This document shows, piece after piece, positions 46,071 to 56,200 of a DNA stretch of 64,000 nucleotides. The position numbers were made by a program, and so were the translations under genes. The notes beneath the pieces were generated by a model that was not told the DNA's origin, did not search any database, and was given only the letters and a program-made list of their open reading frames with translations. How positions within the stretch are numbered: the stretch's first letter is position 1; each line of letters opens with the position of its first letter. Origin of the DNA: Veillonellaceae bacterium DNF00626 (GTDB taxonomy: Bacteria > Bacillota > Negativicutes > Veillonellales > Dialisteraceae); contig KQ960828.1 in NCBI GenBank assembly GCA_001553355.1, forward strand, positions 5,668-69,667. The letters run 5' to 3'.

Positions 46071-46736
46071 ATGCAAGGGAAACTTATCGTTTTAGAAGGA
46101 ATTGATGGAAGCGGAAAAGCTACACAATCAGAGTTTTTGGAAAAGAAATTAATGCAAGAAGGAAAAGATGTGATGCATATTTCCTTTCCTGATTATGAAA
46201 GTCCATCATCTTCATTGGTCAAAATGTATTTAAACGGTGAATTTGGAAAAGAGCCGCAAGATGTGAATCCCTATGCGGCATCTCTTTTTTATGCGGTAGA
46301 TCGATTTGCGTCATACCGAGTGAAATGGAAATCTTTTTACGAAAAAGGTGGTATTGTCATTGCTGATCGATACACGACAAGTAATATGGTGCATCAGATG
46401 ACTAAGTATGAGAATCATGAAGAGAGATTAAAATTTTTGACATGGTTGGAAGAAACGGAATACCATAAATTAGAATTACCTCGACCGGATGAAGTTATTC
46501 TGCTCGATATGCCGCTTTCAGTTTCTGAAGCATTAGTGAAAGAACGGGCTGCAGCCGGCGGATCTATGGATATTCATGAACAACATATAGATTATTTGAG
46601 ATCTTGTTATGCAGCTTATCATTTGTTATGTGAATATTATGGATGGAAGCGTGTGACTTGCACGATAGAAAATAAGTTGAGAAATGCTGAAGATATTGCA
46701 TGTGATGTATTTCATATAGTAAAACACATTTTATGA
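46071..46736 (+). CDS. tmk: Thymidylate kinase
   Basis: Phosphorylates dTMP to dTDP. The 221-aa protein has a P-loop GIDGSGKATQSEFLEKKL in which Ala replaces the usual Thr after Lys, then SFPDYESPSSSLVKMYLNGEFG, YAVDRFASY and IADRYTTSNMVHQ. These segments belong to a recognisable clostridial Tmk subfamily that shares the GKAT loop. A GTG at 46062 is in frame, but the ATG at 46071 follows AAAGGTGA. It has no close functional partner here. Confidence 0.88.
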   Translation: MQGKLIVLEGIDGSGKATQSEFLEKKLMQEGKDVMHISFPDYESPSSSLVKMYLNGEFGKEPQDVNPYAASLFYAVDRFASYRVKWKSFYEKGGIVIADRYTTSNMVHQMTKYENHEERLKFLTWLEETEYHKLELPRPDEVILLDMPLSVSEALVKERAAAGGSMDIHEQHIDYLRSCYAAYHLLCEYYGWKRVTCTIENKLRNAEDIACDVFHIVKHIL

Positions 46737-46766
46737 TGAGTATTTAGCATAAAAGAGGGCTTTTGA

Positions 46767-46794
46767 TTGACTTTGATAGTTATTATGCTATAAT
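46767..46794 (+). promoter_or_regulatory. Promoter of the rib operon
   Basis: TTGACT (46767-46772), 16-nt spacer, TATAAT (46789-46794), placing the transcript start just ahead of the FMN aptamer. Confidence 0.75.
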
Positions 46795-46806
46795 AATGTT
46801 GTTAAA

Positions 46807-46918
46807 GTTCTTCAGGGCAGGGTGTAATTCCCGACCGGTGGTAAATTGTAAGCCCACGAGCCGTAAGGTTGATTTGGTGAAATTCCAAAGCCGACAGTAG
46901 AGTCTGGATGAAAGAAGA
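46807..46918 (+). ncRNA. FMN riboswitch (RFN element)
   Basis: The aptamer is unmistakable: AGGGCAGGGTGTAATTCCC, GACCGGTGGTAA, AAGCCCACGAGCC, GATTTGGTGAAATTCCAAA, GCCGACAGTAGAGTCTGGATG and a closing P1 (TCTTC with GAAGA). It senses FMN and turns off the downstream riboflavin operon. The expression platform follows at 46919-46968. Confidence 0.97.
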
Positions 46919-46944
46919 CAACAATTTTTATGTGTTGTAAATTT

Positions 46945-46968
46945 ACCTCCCTGGAACGGGAGGTTTTT
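46945..46968 (+). promoter_or_regulatory. FMN riboswitch expression platform hairpin
   Basis: ACCTCCC (46945-46951) pairs with GGGAGGT (46958-46964), followed by T5 and the ribD ATG. The right arm is also the ribD Shine-Dalgarno sequence, so the same hairpin can block ribosome binding and act as a terminator. An ACAACA/TGTTGT stem lies between aptamer and hairpin. Confidence 0.8.
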
Positions 46969-48069
46969 ATGCGTATGGATGATGATAAGCGGTTTATGAT
47001 GCGAGCATTGGATTTGGCTCGTCAAGGACAGGGGCATACCAGACCAAATCCTATGGTAGGGGCTGTCATCGTGAAGAATGGAAAAGTGATAGGAGAAGGA
47101 TTTCATGAAATATTTGGCGGACCACATGCTGAAGTAAATGCTTTTAATAATTGTAGTGAATCATCTAAAAATGCCACTTTATATGTAACTTTAGAGCCTT
47201 GTTGTCATTTTGGGAAAACGCCTCCTTGTACAGATTTGATTATTTCTAAAGGTATTGAACGGGTCGTTATAGCAATGACAGATCCGAATCCATTGGTATC
47301 CGGTAAGGGGATACAGAAACTTCGAGAGGCCGGTATATCCGTGACAACCGGAGTAATGGAATCGGATGCTGCGAGTATAAATGAAGTATTTATCAAATTT
47401 ATTACGGAGAAAAAACCTTTTGTTTTATACAAAGCTGCCATGTCGTTGGATGGAAAAACCGCTTGTCCTTCCGGGGAGTCGCAATGGATTTCTTCGGGGG
47501 AATCTCGAAGGGAGAGTCATACTCTTCGTGGAATGTATAAGGGAATTATGGTAGGTGCAGGTACTGTTATAAAGGATGATCCGCTTTTAACAGCACGAAC
47601 GGAAGGTTTTGATGATCCTGTACGTATTATTGTAGATGGAAATTTATCTGCACCGTTGTCTGCAAAAGTGTTTCAAAATAAAGGAGATGTTATCATTTTG
47701 ACTACATCTTCAGGGAATCCGGAAAAGTTAGAAAAATTGCAAAATTTAGGAATGGATGTGATTGTAGCAGATAGTGATGTGCCCGGGGTGGTAGATTTAG
47801 AAATGGCCATGACAGGATTGGTATTAAAAGGAATTGACAGCATTCTTTTAGAAGGTGGTGCCGAGACTGCAGCATCTGCCTTTAAAGCCGGTATTGTAGA
47901 TAAGGTGAGGGTTTACGTAGCACCTATGATTATTGGTGGTGAAAAAGCACCGGGCCTTATAGGGGGAGAAGGAGCAAAAACATTGCAAAGTGCTACAAAG
48001 CTTTATGATATTCAGATGAAATGTTGCGATGTAGATATGGTCATTGAAGGGTATGTGAAAAAGACATAA
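46969..48069 (+). CDS. ribD: RibD, riboflavin deaminase/reductase
   Basis: Deaminates and then reduces the pyrimidine intermediate of riboflavin synthesis. The ~366-aa protein has the N-terminal Zn deaminase (RPNPMVGAVIV, GGPHAEVNAF, LEPCCHFGKTPPCTDLI) and a C-terminal reductase (ALYKAAMSLDGKTA-type VLYKAAMSLDGKTACPSGES, LEGGAETAASAF). The frame is open from 46930, but the ATG at 46969 follows GGGAGG. First gene of ribD-ribE-ribBA-ribH. Confidence 0.95.
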   Translation: MRMDDDKRFMMRALDLARQGQGHTRPNPMVGAVIVKNGKVIGEGFHEIFGGPHAEVNAFNNCSESSKNATLYVTLEPCCHFGKTPPCTDLIISKGIERVVIAMTDPNPLVSGKGIQKLREAGISVTTGVMESDAASINEVFIKFITEKKPFVLYKAAMSLDGKTACPSGESQWISSGESRRESHTLRGMYKGIMVGAGTVIKDDPLLTARTEGFDDPVRIIVDGNLSAPLSAKVFQNKGDVIILTTSSGNPEKLEKLQNLGMDVIVADSDVPGVVDLEMAMTGLVLKGIDSILLEGGAETAASAFKAGIVDKVRVYVAPMIIGGEKAPGLIGGEGAKTLQSATKLYDIQMKCCDVDMVIEGYVKKT

Positions 48070-48150
48070 AAAAGGAAACCTCGATAGAAAATATCAGAGA
48101 AGTTTCAAATAATTATGCACCGTATGAATGGAAAGAGAAGGATGAGTGAT

Positions 48151-48804
48151 ATGTTTACCGGAATTGTAGAAGAAATCGGAACGATTAAGACTATACAAAA
48201 ATATGGACATTCGTCTCGGTTATGTATCAGTTGTCATTATGCATTAGAAAATACAAAAATAGGGGATAGTATTGCGGTGAATGGCGCATGTCTTACTGTT
48301 ACAAGTATTGATAATGATTGTTTTTGTGCTGATGTGACAAGCGAAACTATGAAACGGACTGCTTTTTCGCTTTTTCGTTCGGGTACAAAAGTGAATTTAG
48401 AAAGAGCACTAACGCTGTCTGCTCGTCTGGGCGGTCATATTGTATTAGGACATGTTGATGGAGTTGGAGAGATAATTTCAAGAAAAAAAGAAGAGAATGC
48501 AGTTATTATTTCTTTTCAAACTAATCAAAAATATAAGAAATATTTGGTAGAGAAAGGTTCTGTTGCTATTGATGGAGTGAGTCTTACTATTGCAGAGAAA
48601 AAAGAAAATATATTTACTATTGCACTTATTCCACATACCGGAAAGGAAACGATATTGCTTAATAAAAATGTGGGGGATGTAGTGAATATAGAATATGATT
48701 ATATAGGGAAATATATAGAGCAATTGATGAATAAATCTACTGAATCATCATTAACGATGGAAGATTTAGAAAAATATAATTTAGGAGGACATTATGGAGT
48801 GTAA
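48151..48804 (+). CDS. ribE: Riboflavin synthase alpha chain
   Basis: Dismutates two lumazines to riboflavin. The ~217-aa protein begins [15 protein letters not shown] and carries two repeated barrels ([15 protein letters not shown], and [15 protein letters not shown]), the family layout. In-frame starts at 48115 and 48142 are less well spaced from GAGAAGG. The end overlaps ribBA by 11 nt. Confidence 0.94.
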   Translation: MFTGIVEEIGTIKTIQKYGHSSRLCISCHYALENTKIGDSIAVNGACLTVTSIDNDCFCADVTSETMKRTAFSLFRSGTKVNLERALTLSARLGGHIVLGHVDGVGEIISRKKEENAVIISFQTNQKYKKYLVEKGSVAIDGVSLTIAEKKENIFTIALIPHTGKETILLNKNVGDVVNIEYDYIGKYIEQLMNKSTESSLTMEDLEKYNLGGHYGV

Positions 48805-50005
48805 ATTTGATTCGATTGAAGAAGTTATTGAAGAAATTAAAAAAGGGCATATCGTAATTATGCAGGATCCGGAAACTCGAGAGAACGAAGGAGATTATAT
48901 TTGTGCAGCAGAATTTGCTACGCCTGAGAATGTGAATCGCATGGCATCAGAAGCACGAGGGATTATTTGTATGCCTATGGCTTCGGAATATTGTGATGCT
49001 CTGTATTTATCGCCTATGATTCGTCATAATACTGATTCAAATCAGACAGCATTTATGACATCTATTGATTATAAAGACTCAGGTACCGGAGTATCTGCAG
49101 AGGCTCGTTCGATGACTGCATTAGAAGCTATTAAAGAGCATGTGAATCCGGCGGATTTCAAACGACCGGGACATATGTTTCCTTTGAAAGCAAAACCTTG
49201 GGGGGTTTTGGAACGTACAGGGCATACAGAAGCCACGGTAGATTTGGCACGATTGGCAGGTCTTAAACCGGTGGGTCTTTGTTGCGAAGTGATGAATACG
49301 GATGGATCGATGTCTCGAAGAGAAAGTTTATTCCATTTAGCAAAAGAAAAAGGTCTTAAAATCGGGAGTATTTTAGATTTGGTGGAATATAGAAAGAAAC
49401 ATGAAAAGTTGATTGAGCGAGTGACAGAAGCACGATTGCCGACAAAATACGGAGAATTCAAAATTTTTGGTTATGTTAATCTTATCAATCATGAACATCA
49501 TATAGCTTTAACGATGGGTGATGTATCTGATGGTGAGCCGGTGCTTTGTCGTATTCATTCAGAATGTCTTACCGGTGATTGTTTTGGATCACTTCGCTGT
49601 GATTGTGGAGCGCAATTGGATACCGCACTTCGGAAAATTGCTAAGGAAGGGCGAGGCGTTATTGTGTATTTGCGTCAAGAAGGACGAGGTATCGGATTGA
49701 TTAATAAACTCAAAGCTTATGCTCTTCAAGATGAGGGTTATGATACCGTGGAAGCTAATTTGAAATTGGGTTTTGCGGCAGATTTACGAGAATATATGAC
49801 AGGGGCACAAATTTTGAAAGATTTGAAAGCTGATCGCATTCGTATTTTAACAAATAATCCTCAAAAAATTGGGGATGTAAGTGAATATGGTATTACTATT
49901 GAAGAGAGATTGCCATTGGAGATTACACCTACTGAAGAAGATGCCTTTTATTTGCAAACAAAAAAGGATAAATTAGGTCATATACTTCATATAAGTGAAA
50001 AATAA
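48794..50005 (+). CDS. ribBA: RibBA, DHBP synthase / GTP cyclohydrolase II fusion
   Basis: Supplies both riboflavin precursors. The 403-aa protein has an N-terminal 3,4-dihydroxy-2-butanone-4-phosphate synthase (~1-200; [31 protein letters not shown]) and a C-terminal GTP cyclohydrolase II (~201-403; [21 protein letters not shown] with three Zn Cys, [21 protein letters not shown] split in two). The fused form is common in Firmicutes. ribH follows after 11 nt. Confidence 0.96.
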   Translation: MECKFDSIEEVIEEIKKGHIVIMQDPETRENEGDYICAAEFATPENVNRMASEARGIICMPMASEYCDALYLSPMIRHNTDSNQTAFMTSIDYKDSGTGVSAEARSMTALEAIKEHVNPADFKRPGHMFPLKAKPWGVLERTGHTEATVDLARLAGLKPVGLCCEVMNTDGSMSRRESLFHLAKEKGLKIGSILDLVEYRKKHEKLIERVTEARLPTKYGEFKIFGYVNLINHEHHIALTMGDVSDGEPVLCRIHSECLTGDCFGSLRCDCGAQLDTALRKIAKEGRGVIVYLRQEGRGIGLINKLKAYALQDEGYDTVEANLKLGFAADLREYMTGAQILKDLKADRIRILTNNPQKIGDVSEYGITIEERLPLEITPTEEDAFYLQTKKDKLGHILHISEK

Positions 50006-50016
50006 GGAGGAACATC

Positions 50017-50484
50017 ATGAATATTATTTCCGGTCAATATGAAGGCGCAAAGGTAAAAATAGCTGTTGTAGCGTCAAGATTTAATGAAATTATCGTATCT
50101 AAATTGATTGATGGTATGGTAGATGGTTTATCACGGCATGGCGTAGACATGAATCAAGTGGATTTGGCATGGGTACCCGGGGCTTTTGAAATACCGCTTA
50201 TTGCAAAGAAAATGGTAAATAGTCATCGCTATGATGCGGTTATTTGTTTAGGCGCAGTTATTCGAGGAGAAACAGATCATTATGAACATGTAGCAACGGA
50301 AGTGACGAAAGGGATTGCTCAAGTAGCTCTTCAAGCAGAGATTCCGGTTTTGTATGGAGTGCTTACTACTGATACAATAGAACAGGCACTGAATCGTGCG
50401 GGATTAAAATCAGGAAATAAAGGATTTGAATGTGCGATGTCTGCTCTGGAATTGATTTCTCTTACGAAAAAAATAGAAAAATAA
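50017..50484 (+). CDS. ribH: 6,7-dimethyl-8-ribityllumazine synthase
   Basis: Condenses the two precursors into lumazine; forms a large capsid-like shell in many species. The 155-aa protein has [51 protein letters not shown] with the catalytic His, and [15 protein letters not shown]. Last gene of the rib operon, followed by a terminator. Confidence 0.96.
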   Translation: MNIISGQYEGAKVKIAVVASRFNEIIVSKLIDGMVDGLSRHGVDMNQVDLAWVPGAFEIPLIAKKMVNSHRYDAVICLGAVIRGETDHYEHVATEVTKGIAQVALQAEIPVLYGVLTTDTIEQALNRAGLKSGNKGFECAMSALELISLTKKIEK

Positions 50485-50488
50485 AAAG

Positions 50489-50527
50489 AAAATGACTTGT
50501 AACGGTAAAACGGTGCAAGTCATTTTT
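50489..50527 (+). terminator. Terminator of the rib operon
   Basis: AAAATGACTTG pairs with CAAGTCATTTT over 11 bp, ending in T5. Confidence 0.8.
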
Positions 50528-50586
50528 GCTAAAGAAGTTTTTTACGGGATATGATAAAATGAAAGAAATTATGGAGGAGATGAAAA

Positions 50587-51201
50587 ATGAGTAATAAACA
50601 AGATAAATTTTTTGATTATTTACGTGATTATATGCGAAGTATTTATAAAACTAAAACGTTTATACAGAACGAGACAAATAGACATTTATATGCCGGTGAA
50701 GAGATTGCCATTGTGTATGATTTGAAAAATAAAATCATGACACAACATGCGAAGGGAATTGAGCGTATTTATAAAACTTATAAAGATTCGTTAGATGTGG
50801 AATGGGGCATTCGTCTTGTGGATAGAATGAGACAAATGAGTGATATTTTCATTGAAACAGTAAGATGTTTTTCTGCACTTTCGGACCAAAAGGAGATAGA
50901 GAAAACCAAAATCCTCATTGATTTAATGGGGCAGGCATTAATCGAAATGAAGAAAATTTTCGATTATACAGATAGTATAGAAGAAAATGCTATGAAAATA
51001 GAGGCTCGCATGAGGAAAATAGAGGTTTTTGAAGAACGCGCAAGAATCTTACATCAAGAACGCTTAGAGGAAATATTAGCTCAGAAAGAAAATAGCACCT
51101 CGTCACTGTTGGAATTGAAATTGATAGATAATGCATTGGCTATATTAACTTTATCGGTAGAAATCATGTTTTTATTTCAAAAGGTAGTCGTGAAAGAATA
51201 A
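50587..51201 (+). CDS. All-helical protein of unknown function, possibly PhoU/DUF47-like
   Basis: The 204-aa protein has no signal peptide or strong membrane segment and reads as a long helical bundle. Heptad-like stretches occur at ~75-125 (RLVDRMRQMSDIFIETVRC) and ~135-170 (EARMRKIEVFEERARILHQE). The last segment resembles the helix pattern of PhoU/DUF47 proteins, which dock on phosphate transporters, but no phosphate transporter is nearby and the match is only by eye. GGAGG precedes the ATG. It is transcribed alone between the rib terminator and the folP leader. Confidence 0.6.
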   Translation: MSNKQDKFFDYLRDYMRSIYKTKTFIQNETNRHLYAGEEIAIVYDLKNKIMTQHAKGIERIYKTYKDSLDVEWGIRLVDRMRQMSDIFIETVRCFSALSDQKEIEKTKILIDLMGQALIEMKKIFDYTDSIEENAMKIEARMRKIEVFEERARILHQERLEEILAQKENSTSSLLELKLIDNALAILTLSVEIMFLFQKVVVKE

Positions 51202-51245
51202 TAATTAATGATAATTAAATGGTATCAGTATATCTAAATATTTCA

Positions 51246-51275
51246 TTGGACAAAATGGAATGGATCTTGTATAAT
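51246..51275 (+). promoter_or_regulatory. Promoter of the folP leader
   Basis: TTGGAC (51246-51251), 18-nt spacer, TATAAT (51270-51275). The transcript should start near 51282, about 230 nt before folP. Confidence 0.6.
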
Positions 51276-51281
51276 GTAATC

Positions 51282-51421
51282 ACATGGAGGAAATGCCATG
51301 TCTATGAATAATTTCATAGGGTCGAATTGATGATTATTTCCCTGATTATCAATTTGGTTGCAGGTAGTTCATACTCCTCAATGAATATCTGCACAAAAGG
51401 AGCGGTGATGCCGCTTTTTTT
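51282..51421 (+). ncRNA. Structured leader or small RNA upstream of folP
   Basis: Between a promoter and an intrinsic terminator lie three perfect or near-perfect hairpins: CTATG/CATAG (51302-51319), AATTGAT/ATCAATT (51325-51354), and a 13-bp stem with one bulged G at 51359-51393 whose loop is ACTCCTCA. The terminator (AGCGG/CCGCT plus T7) ends at 51421. Near the 5' end, GGAGG (51286-51290) precedes a possible 10-codon ORF at 51298-51330 (MSMNNFIGSN). It may be an attenuator for folP, or a free RNA with an anti-Shine-Dalgarno loop. I could not match it to a known riboswitch class. Confidence 0.55.
51401..51421 (+). terminator. Terminator within the folP leader
   Basis: AGCGG and CCGCT pair around TGATG and run directly into T7. 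It lies 93 nt before the folP start, so some conditional read-through or a second promoter must feed folP. Confidence 0.8.
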
Positions 51422-51513
51422 GTTTGTCATTTATTGATATGACCGGATAGCAATGGTAAAATATGTGGGAGATAGTTATATAAAAGCTGAACGATAAAGT
51501 GAAGGGGCATAAG

Positions 51514-52350
51514 ATGATTTATACTTGGAAAGATGGAAAACAATTAGAAGTAAAAAGTAAAACGCTTATTATGGGCATACTTAATGTAACTCCGGATTCA
51601 TTTTCTGATGGTGGTACATGGAATACTAAAGAAAATGCTGTTTTGCATACAAAAGATATGATTGCTGATGGAGCGGATGTGATTGATGTAGGAGCTGAAT
51701 CCACACGTCCCGGTTGTGAGATGCTTACGGCAGAAGAAGAAATTGAACGATTAAAAATATTTTTGCCGTCTGTTCTGCCTGTTTCCACTGTACCGGTATC
51801 GGTAGATACATATCATTGGAAAACAGCAGATTATATGCTTAATGCCGGTGCACATATAGTAAACGATGTGTGGGGATTTCAATATGACCGGGGAGAAATG
51901 GCTAAAGTAGCAGCATCTTATGATGTGCCGGTGATTTTGATGCATAATCAATTAACGGAAGAATATAGTAATGATATTATTGAGGATTTGAAATGCTTCT
52001 TGCAAAAGTCTGTGAATATTGCATTGAAAGCAGGAGTGAAAGAAAAAAATATTATCCTCGATCCCGGTATTGGGTTTGCAAAAGATGTAAATCAAAATTT
52101 AGAAATATTACAACGTTTAGATGAGTTGACGAAAGCATTTCCGTATCCGTGGCTATTAGGTGCGAGTCGTAAACGCCTGGTGGGTGCGATTTTGAATGTT
52201 CCGGCAAAAGAAAGAGACATTGGTACGGGAGCGATTCATTTATGGGGCGTCTTGAAAGGTTGTTCCATTTTGCGTGTTCATGACGTAAAAACAGCAACAC
52301 AATTATCAAAAGTATGGGATATATTGAAAAATAATGAACGATTAGGGTGA
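51514..52350 (+). CDS. folP: Dihydropteroate synthase
   Basis: Joins p-aminobenzoate to the pterin pyrophosphate in folate synthesis; the sulfonamide target. The ~278-aa protein has IMGILNVTPDSFSDGG near residue 17, IDVGAESTRPGCE near 55, AHIVNDVWGFQ and ILDPGIGFAKDVNQNLEIL in two parts. A GTG at 51499 is in frame; the ATG at 51514 follows AAGGGG. folB and folK follow. Confidence 0.95.
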   Translation: MIYTWKDGKQLEVKSKTLIMGILNVTPDSFSDGGTWNTKENAVLHTKDMIADGADVIDVGAESTRPGCEMLTAEEEIERLKIFLPSVLPVSTVPVSVDTYHWKTADYMLNAGAHIVNDVWGFQYDRGEMAKVAASYDVPVILMHNQLTEEYSNDIIEDLKCFLQKSVNIALKAGVKEKNIILDPGIGFAKDVNQNLEILQRLDELTKAFPYPWLLGASRKRLVGAILNVPAKERDIGTGAIHLWGVLKGCSILRVHDVKTATQLSKVWDILKNNERLG

Positions 52351-52354
52351 TGTA

Positions 52355-52714
52355 ATGGATACAATTATATTAAAAGGCATGGCATTTTATGCTTATCATG
52401 GGGTGGCAGAAGAGGAACATCATTTAGGACAACGGTTTTATGTAGATGTAATGTTGAAACTTGATTTATCTACGCCGGGGAGAACCGATAATATCCAAGA
52501 TTCCGTGAATTATAGAGATGTGTTTCATGTAGTAAAGGAAATTATGGAAGGGAAACCTTGTTGTTTGCTTGAACATGTAGCATATAAAATAAATGAAGCA
52601 TTATTTCAAGCTTATTCTATGGTACAGGAGGTAACGACAACCGTACATAAACCGGGAGCGCCCATACCCGGTACGTTGGAAGATGTATGTGTAGCATTAC
52701 ATAAAGAACGATGA
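52355..52714 (+). CDS. folB: Dihydroneopterin aldolase
   Basis: Cleaves dihydroneopterin to hydroxymethyl-dihydropterin. The 119-aa protein has GMAFYAYHGVAEEEHHLGQRFYVDV near residue 6 (split), SVNYRDVFHVVKEIM and a final KPGAPIPGTLEDVCVAL, all typical. It lies 4 nt after folP and overlaps folK by 4 nt. Confidence 0.95.
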   Translation: MDTIILKGMAFYAYHGVAEEEHHLGQRFYVDVMLKLDLSTPGRTDNIQDSVNYRDVFHVVKEIMEGKPCCLLEHVAYKINEALFQAYSMVQEVTTTVHKPGAPIPGTLEDVCVALHKER

Positions 52715-53202
52715 AATATATAATTTCTTTAGGGGCTAATATAGGTGATTGTAAGGATACATTGAGGAAATCTCTTAGTGTATTACGAGATAATAAAGAT
52801 TGCTATATCAAAAAACGGTCAGCTATTTATCGTACTCCGCCATGGGGAAAATGTGATCAGCCCGATTTTTTCAATGCTGTTATTGAAGTGGAATGGAAGA
52901 AGACACCGGAAGAATTAATGACCTTTCTTCTTGAAACAGAAAAGAAATTTGGCCGTGTTCGTCGGATTCCTTGGGGACCACGAACTTTGGATTTAGATTT
53001 GATCTACGGTTATAATGTAAAAAGAAATACGGATTTTTTGAAATTACCGCATCCTTTTTTTTGGGATCGGCTTTTTGTGTTGATTCCTTTATCAGATATT
53101 GCGCCGGAATTTACTTATGAAAATAAAAAAATTATTTGCCGTATTAATGAATTAGGGGATTGCACAGGCATTAAAAAGGAAGAAAATTCATGGGAGGATT
53201 AA
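52711..53202 (+). CDS. folK: HPPK, hydroxymethyl-dihydropterin pyrophosphokinase
   Basis: Transfers pyrophosphate to the pterin, giving the FolP substrate. The 163-aa protein has ISLGANIGDCKDTL at residue 4, SAIYRTPPWGKCDQPDFFNAVIEV in two parts, and the signature WGPRTLDLDLIYGYN near residue 90. Its stop overlaps the start region of mfd, so folate and repair genes share a transcript. Confidence 0.95.
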   Translation: MKYIISLGANIGDCKDTLRKSLSVLRDNKDCYIKKRSAIYRTPPWGKCDQPDFFNAVIEVEWKKTPEELMTFLLETEKKFGRVRRIPWGPRTLDLDLIYGYNVKRNTDFLKLPHPFFWDRLFVLIPLSDIAPEFTYENKKIICRINELGDCTGIKKEENSWED

Positions 53203-56200
53203 TGGCGAAAGAAATGTTAGTAGCCGCTAATGTAGAAACTAAATCATCTATGGCGGATGTACCATTTAGGGGAAAAGAAACATCATTCGTTTTTGATGAT
53301 GATAGTGGTGAAAAATTAGTAGCATGGTTGAAAGAACATGAAGAAATAAAAAATACTAAAGAACAGATAAATAAAAAAACACCGGTTATGATTGTTGGTG
53401 CCGGTGATTCACAAAAAGCGCTGATAACTGCTTTGATTGAAAGTGATAATCGACCTATTTTACTGATTGTTCCCGATAATAAAAGCGTCATTCGTTGGAC
53501 TCAGGATTTGCATCTCTTTTTACCTACGAAAGAAATAATGACTTGTCCTGTTGTGGAAGAATCTGATTTTAAAGTGACTTTTTCCGGACAGGAGAGACTT
53601 CGGGATAGGATGCATACTTTGTCAGCTCTCATTCAGAATAAACCGGTCATTGTATTGATGACTGCAGTGGAAGTTGCACAATGTATGATAGGAAAGAAAG
53701 AAATGGGAGAACAGAGTATTTCTTTTCATATGAGTGATGATATCGATAGAGAAAAATTATTGCACCAATTGGTTGACATGGGGTATGAACGGGTATCTCA
53801 AGTGGAACGGAGCGGGCATTTTTCTGTTAGAGGAGATATTATTGATATATTTGCAATTAATGAAGAACATCCGGTGCGAATGGAATTTTTTGGAGATACC
53901 ATAGATAGTTTGCGCCTTTTTGATGAAGATACACAGCGATCTATCGAAAATATTCAGCAATTTTTATTATTTCCTATTCATGTGAAAGGTGATTTAGAGA
54001 CTATTTTTTCCTATTTTTCGCAAGGAATTCTTATTTATGATGAGCCACAGCAAAGTGAAGAAGAGTTGAAGAAATATATGCATGAAGATGTTGAAAATAG
54101 CGATAAAGTCATTTCATGGAAAGAAATCGTGTCTTTAGGGCATAAAATAGGAGAAAATGAAATAATCTATTCTTTGCTAAAGCGCAAAGTAGAGGGATTT
54201 CCGGATCTCACATATGAAAGTTGGAAAGGACGTAGTATTGTTAATTATCAGCGACAAATATCTCTTTTTATGAATGATTTATCCGATTTATTGGAAGATG
54301 GATGGGCTGCAGTATTATATACGCCTCGGCTTTCGGAGCATAGAGAATTATCTGAGTATATAGATGAATATCATATTCCCTTAGGAAGGGATATTCGACC
54401 TGGAAAAATTATCTTACAAAATCAGTTATTATCTCAAGGTTTTGAATTACCTGAATCAAAGGTGATTGTGATTGCTGCCGGTGATGTATTAGGTAAGCAA
54501 AAGGTGATGAAATACAAAACAGGAGCAAAAGGGAAACAAATTCGCTATTTTTCTGATTTACACATAGGTGATTATGTAGTACAAAACGTACATGGTATTG
54601 GGAAATACATCGGGCTTAATACTATTGAATTAGAAGGAATACATCGTGATTATGTGACTATTCAGTATGCCGGTTCAGATAAGTTATATTTGCCGATGGA
54701 GCAAATTGCTACATTGGAGAAATATATCGGTCCGGAAGGGCAAACTCCGGCACTTCATCATATGGGTGGAACGCAATGGGATAAAGTAAGAAATAAAGCA
54801 AAGGCATCTATTGAAGAATTGGCAGAGAAATTACTCGATGTTTATGCGAACCGAGAAATTAGTGAAGGGATAGCCTTTTTGCCGGATACCGAAGAACAAC
54901 GGGCGTTTGAAGAAACTTTTCCGTATGTAGAAACCGATGATCAGTTGGAAGCTATTAATACAGTAAAACGGCTTATGGAACGTCCTATGCCTATGGATAT
55001 GTTGGTTTGCGGTGATGTGGGATTTGGTAAAACGGAAGTGGCCATGCGTGCGGTATTTAAATGTGTTATGAGTGGATATCAAGCTATTGTTTTATGTCCT
55101 ACTACCGTATTATCCAAACAACATCATAAAACATTTTCTGATAGAATGGGGGCCTTTGGTGTTAATGTAGTATTGTTAAATCGGTTTACTACAGCTAAAG
55201 AAAAAAAGGAAATATTAGCAAAAGCAGCTACAGGAGAAGTGGATGTTATTATCGGAACTCATGCGGTTTTGTCGAAACAAATTCCTTGTAAAAAATTAGG
55301 CCTTTTAGTAGTTGATGAAGAGCAGCGTTTTGGCGTTATGCAAAAGGAAAAATGGAAATCATGGTCAAAAGGATTGGATGTATTAACCTTATCTGCTACA
55401 CCAATACCAAGAACATTGCATATGAGTCTTTCGGGAGTTCGTGATATGGTGACTATGATGCAACCTCCTACAAATCGTCATGCGATACAAACTTATGTGA
55501 CGGAATATGATGATATTATCGTTAAAGATGCTATTATGCGAGAAAAAGCCAGAGGTGGGCAAACTTATTTCATTTATAATCGCATAGAAAGTATAGCAGC
55601 GATGGAAACCCATTTACGGAAAATTTTGCCGAAAGATGTAACTATCGCAGTGGCATATGGACGAATGGAAGGGAAAAAATTAGAACGAACAATGATGGAA
55701 TTTTTTGAAGGGGCATATGATGTGTTACTCTGTACCACTTTAGTTGAAAATGGCGTGGATCAACCTAATGCTAATACCCTTCTTGTATATGATGCCGATA
55801 AATTAGGATTGTCTCAAATTTATCAAATGCGTGGTCGTGTAGGACGATCTGAACGAATAGCAAAAGCGTGGTTTTTCTATCGTCGAGGGAAAATATTATC
55901 AGATGTGGCAGAAAAAAGACTTACTACTATTCGAGAGTTTACAGAATTAGGAAGCGGATTCAAAATTGCCATGAGAGATTTGGAAATTCGTGGCGCAGGA
56001 AATTTATTAGGGTCAGCACAGCATGGGAATATTGCCGGAGTAGGATTCGCTACTTATTGCAATATGTTGGAAGATGCTGTATCGTGTCTTCGTGCGAAAA
56101 GAGAACATCGCGAGATACAGGAAAAACTTCCTACTACTACGGTAGAACTTCGTCAAGATGCTTATTTAGATTCCGATTATATTGCTGATGAAGAATCTAA

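Noticed and set aside
55868-56188. 106-codon plus-strand ORF inside mfd
   Set aside because: Out-of-frame shadow of a well-conserved domain with Arg/Tyr/Cys-biased composition and no ribosome-binding site. The plus-strand ORF 56954-57256 inside the flippase gene was rejected for the same reason.
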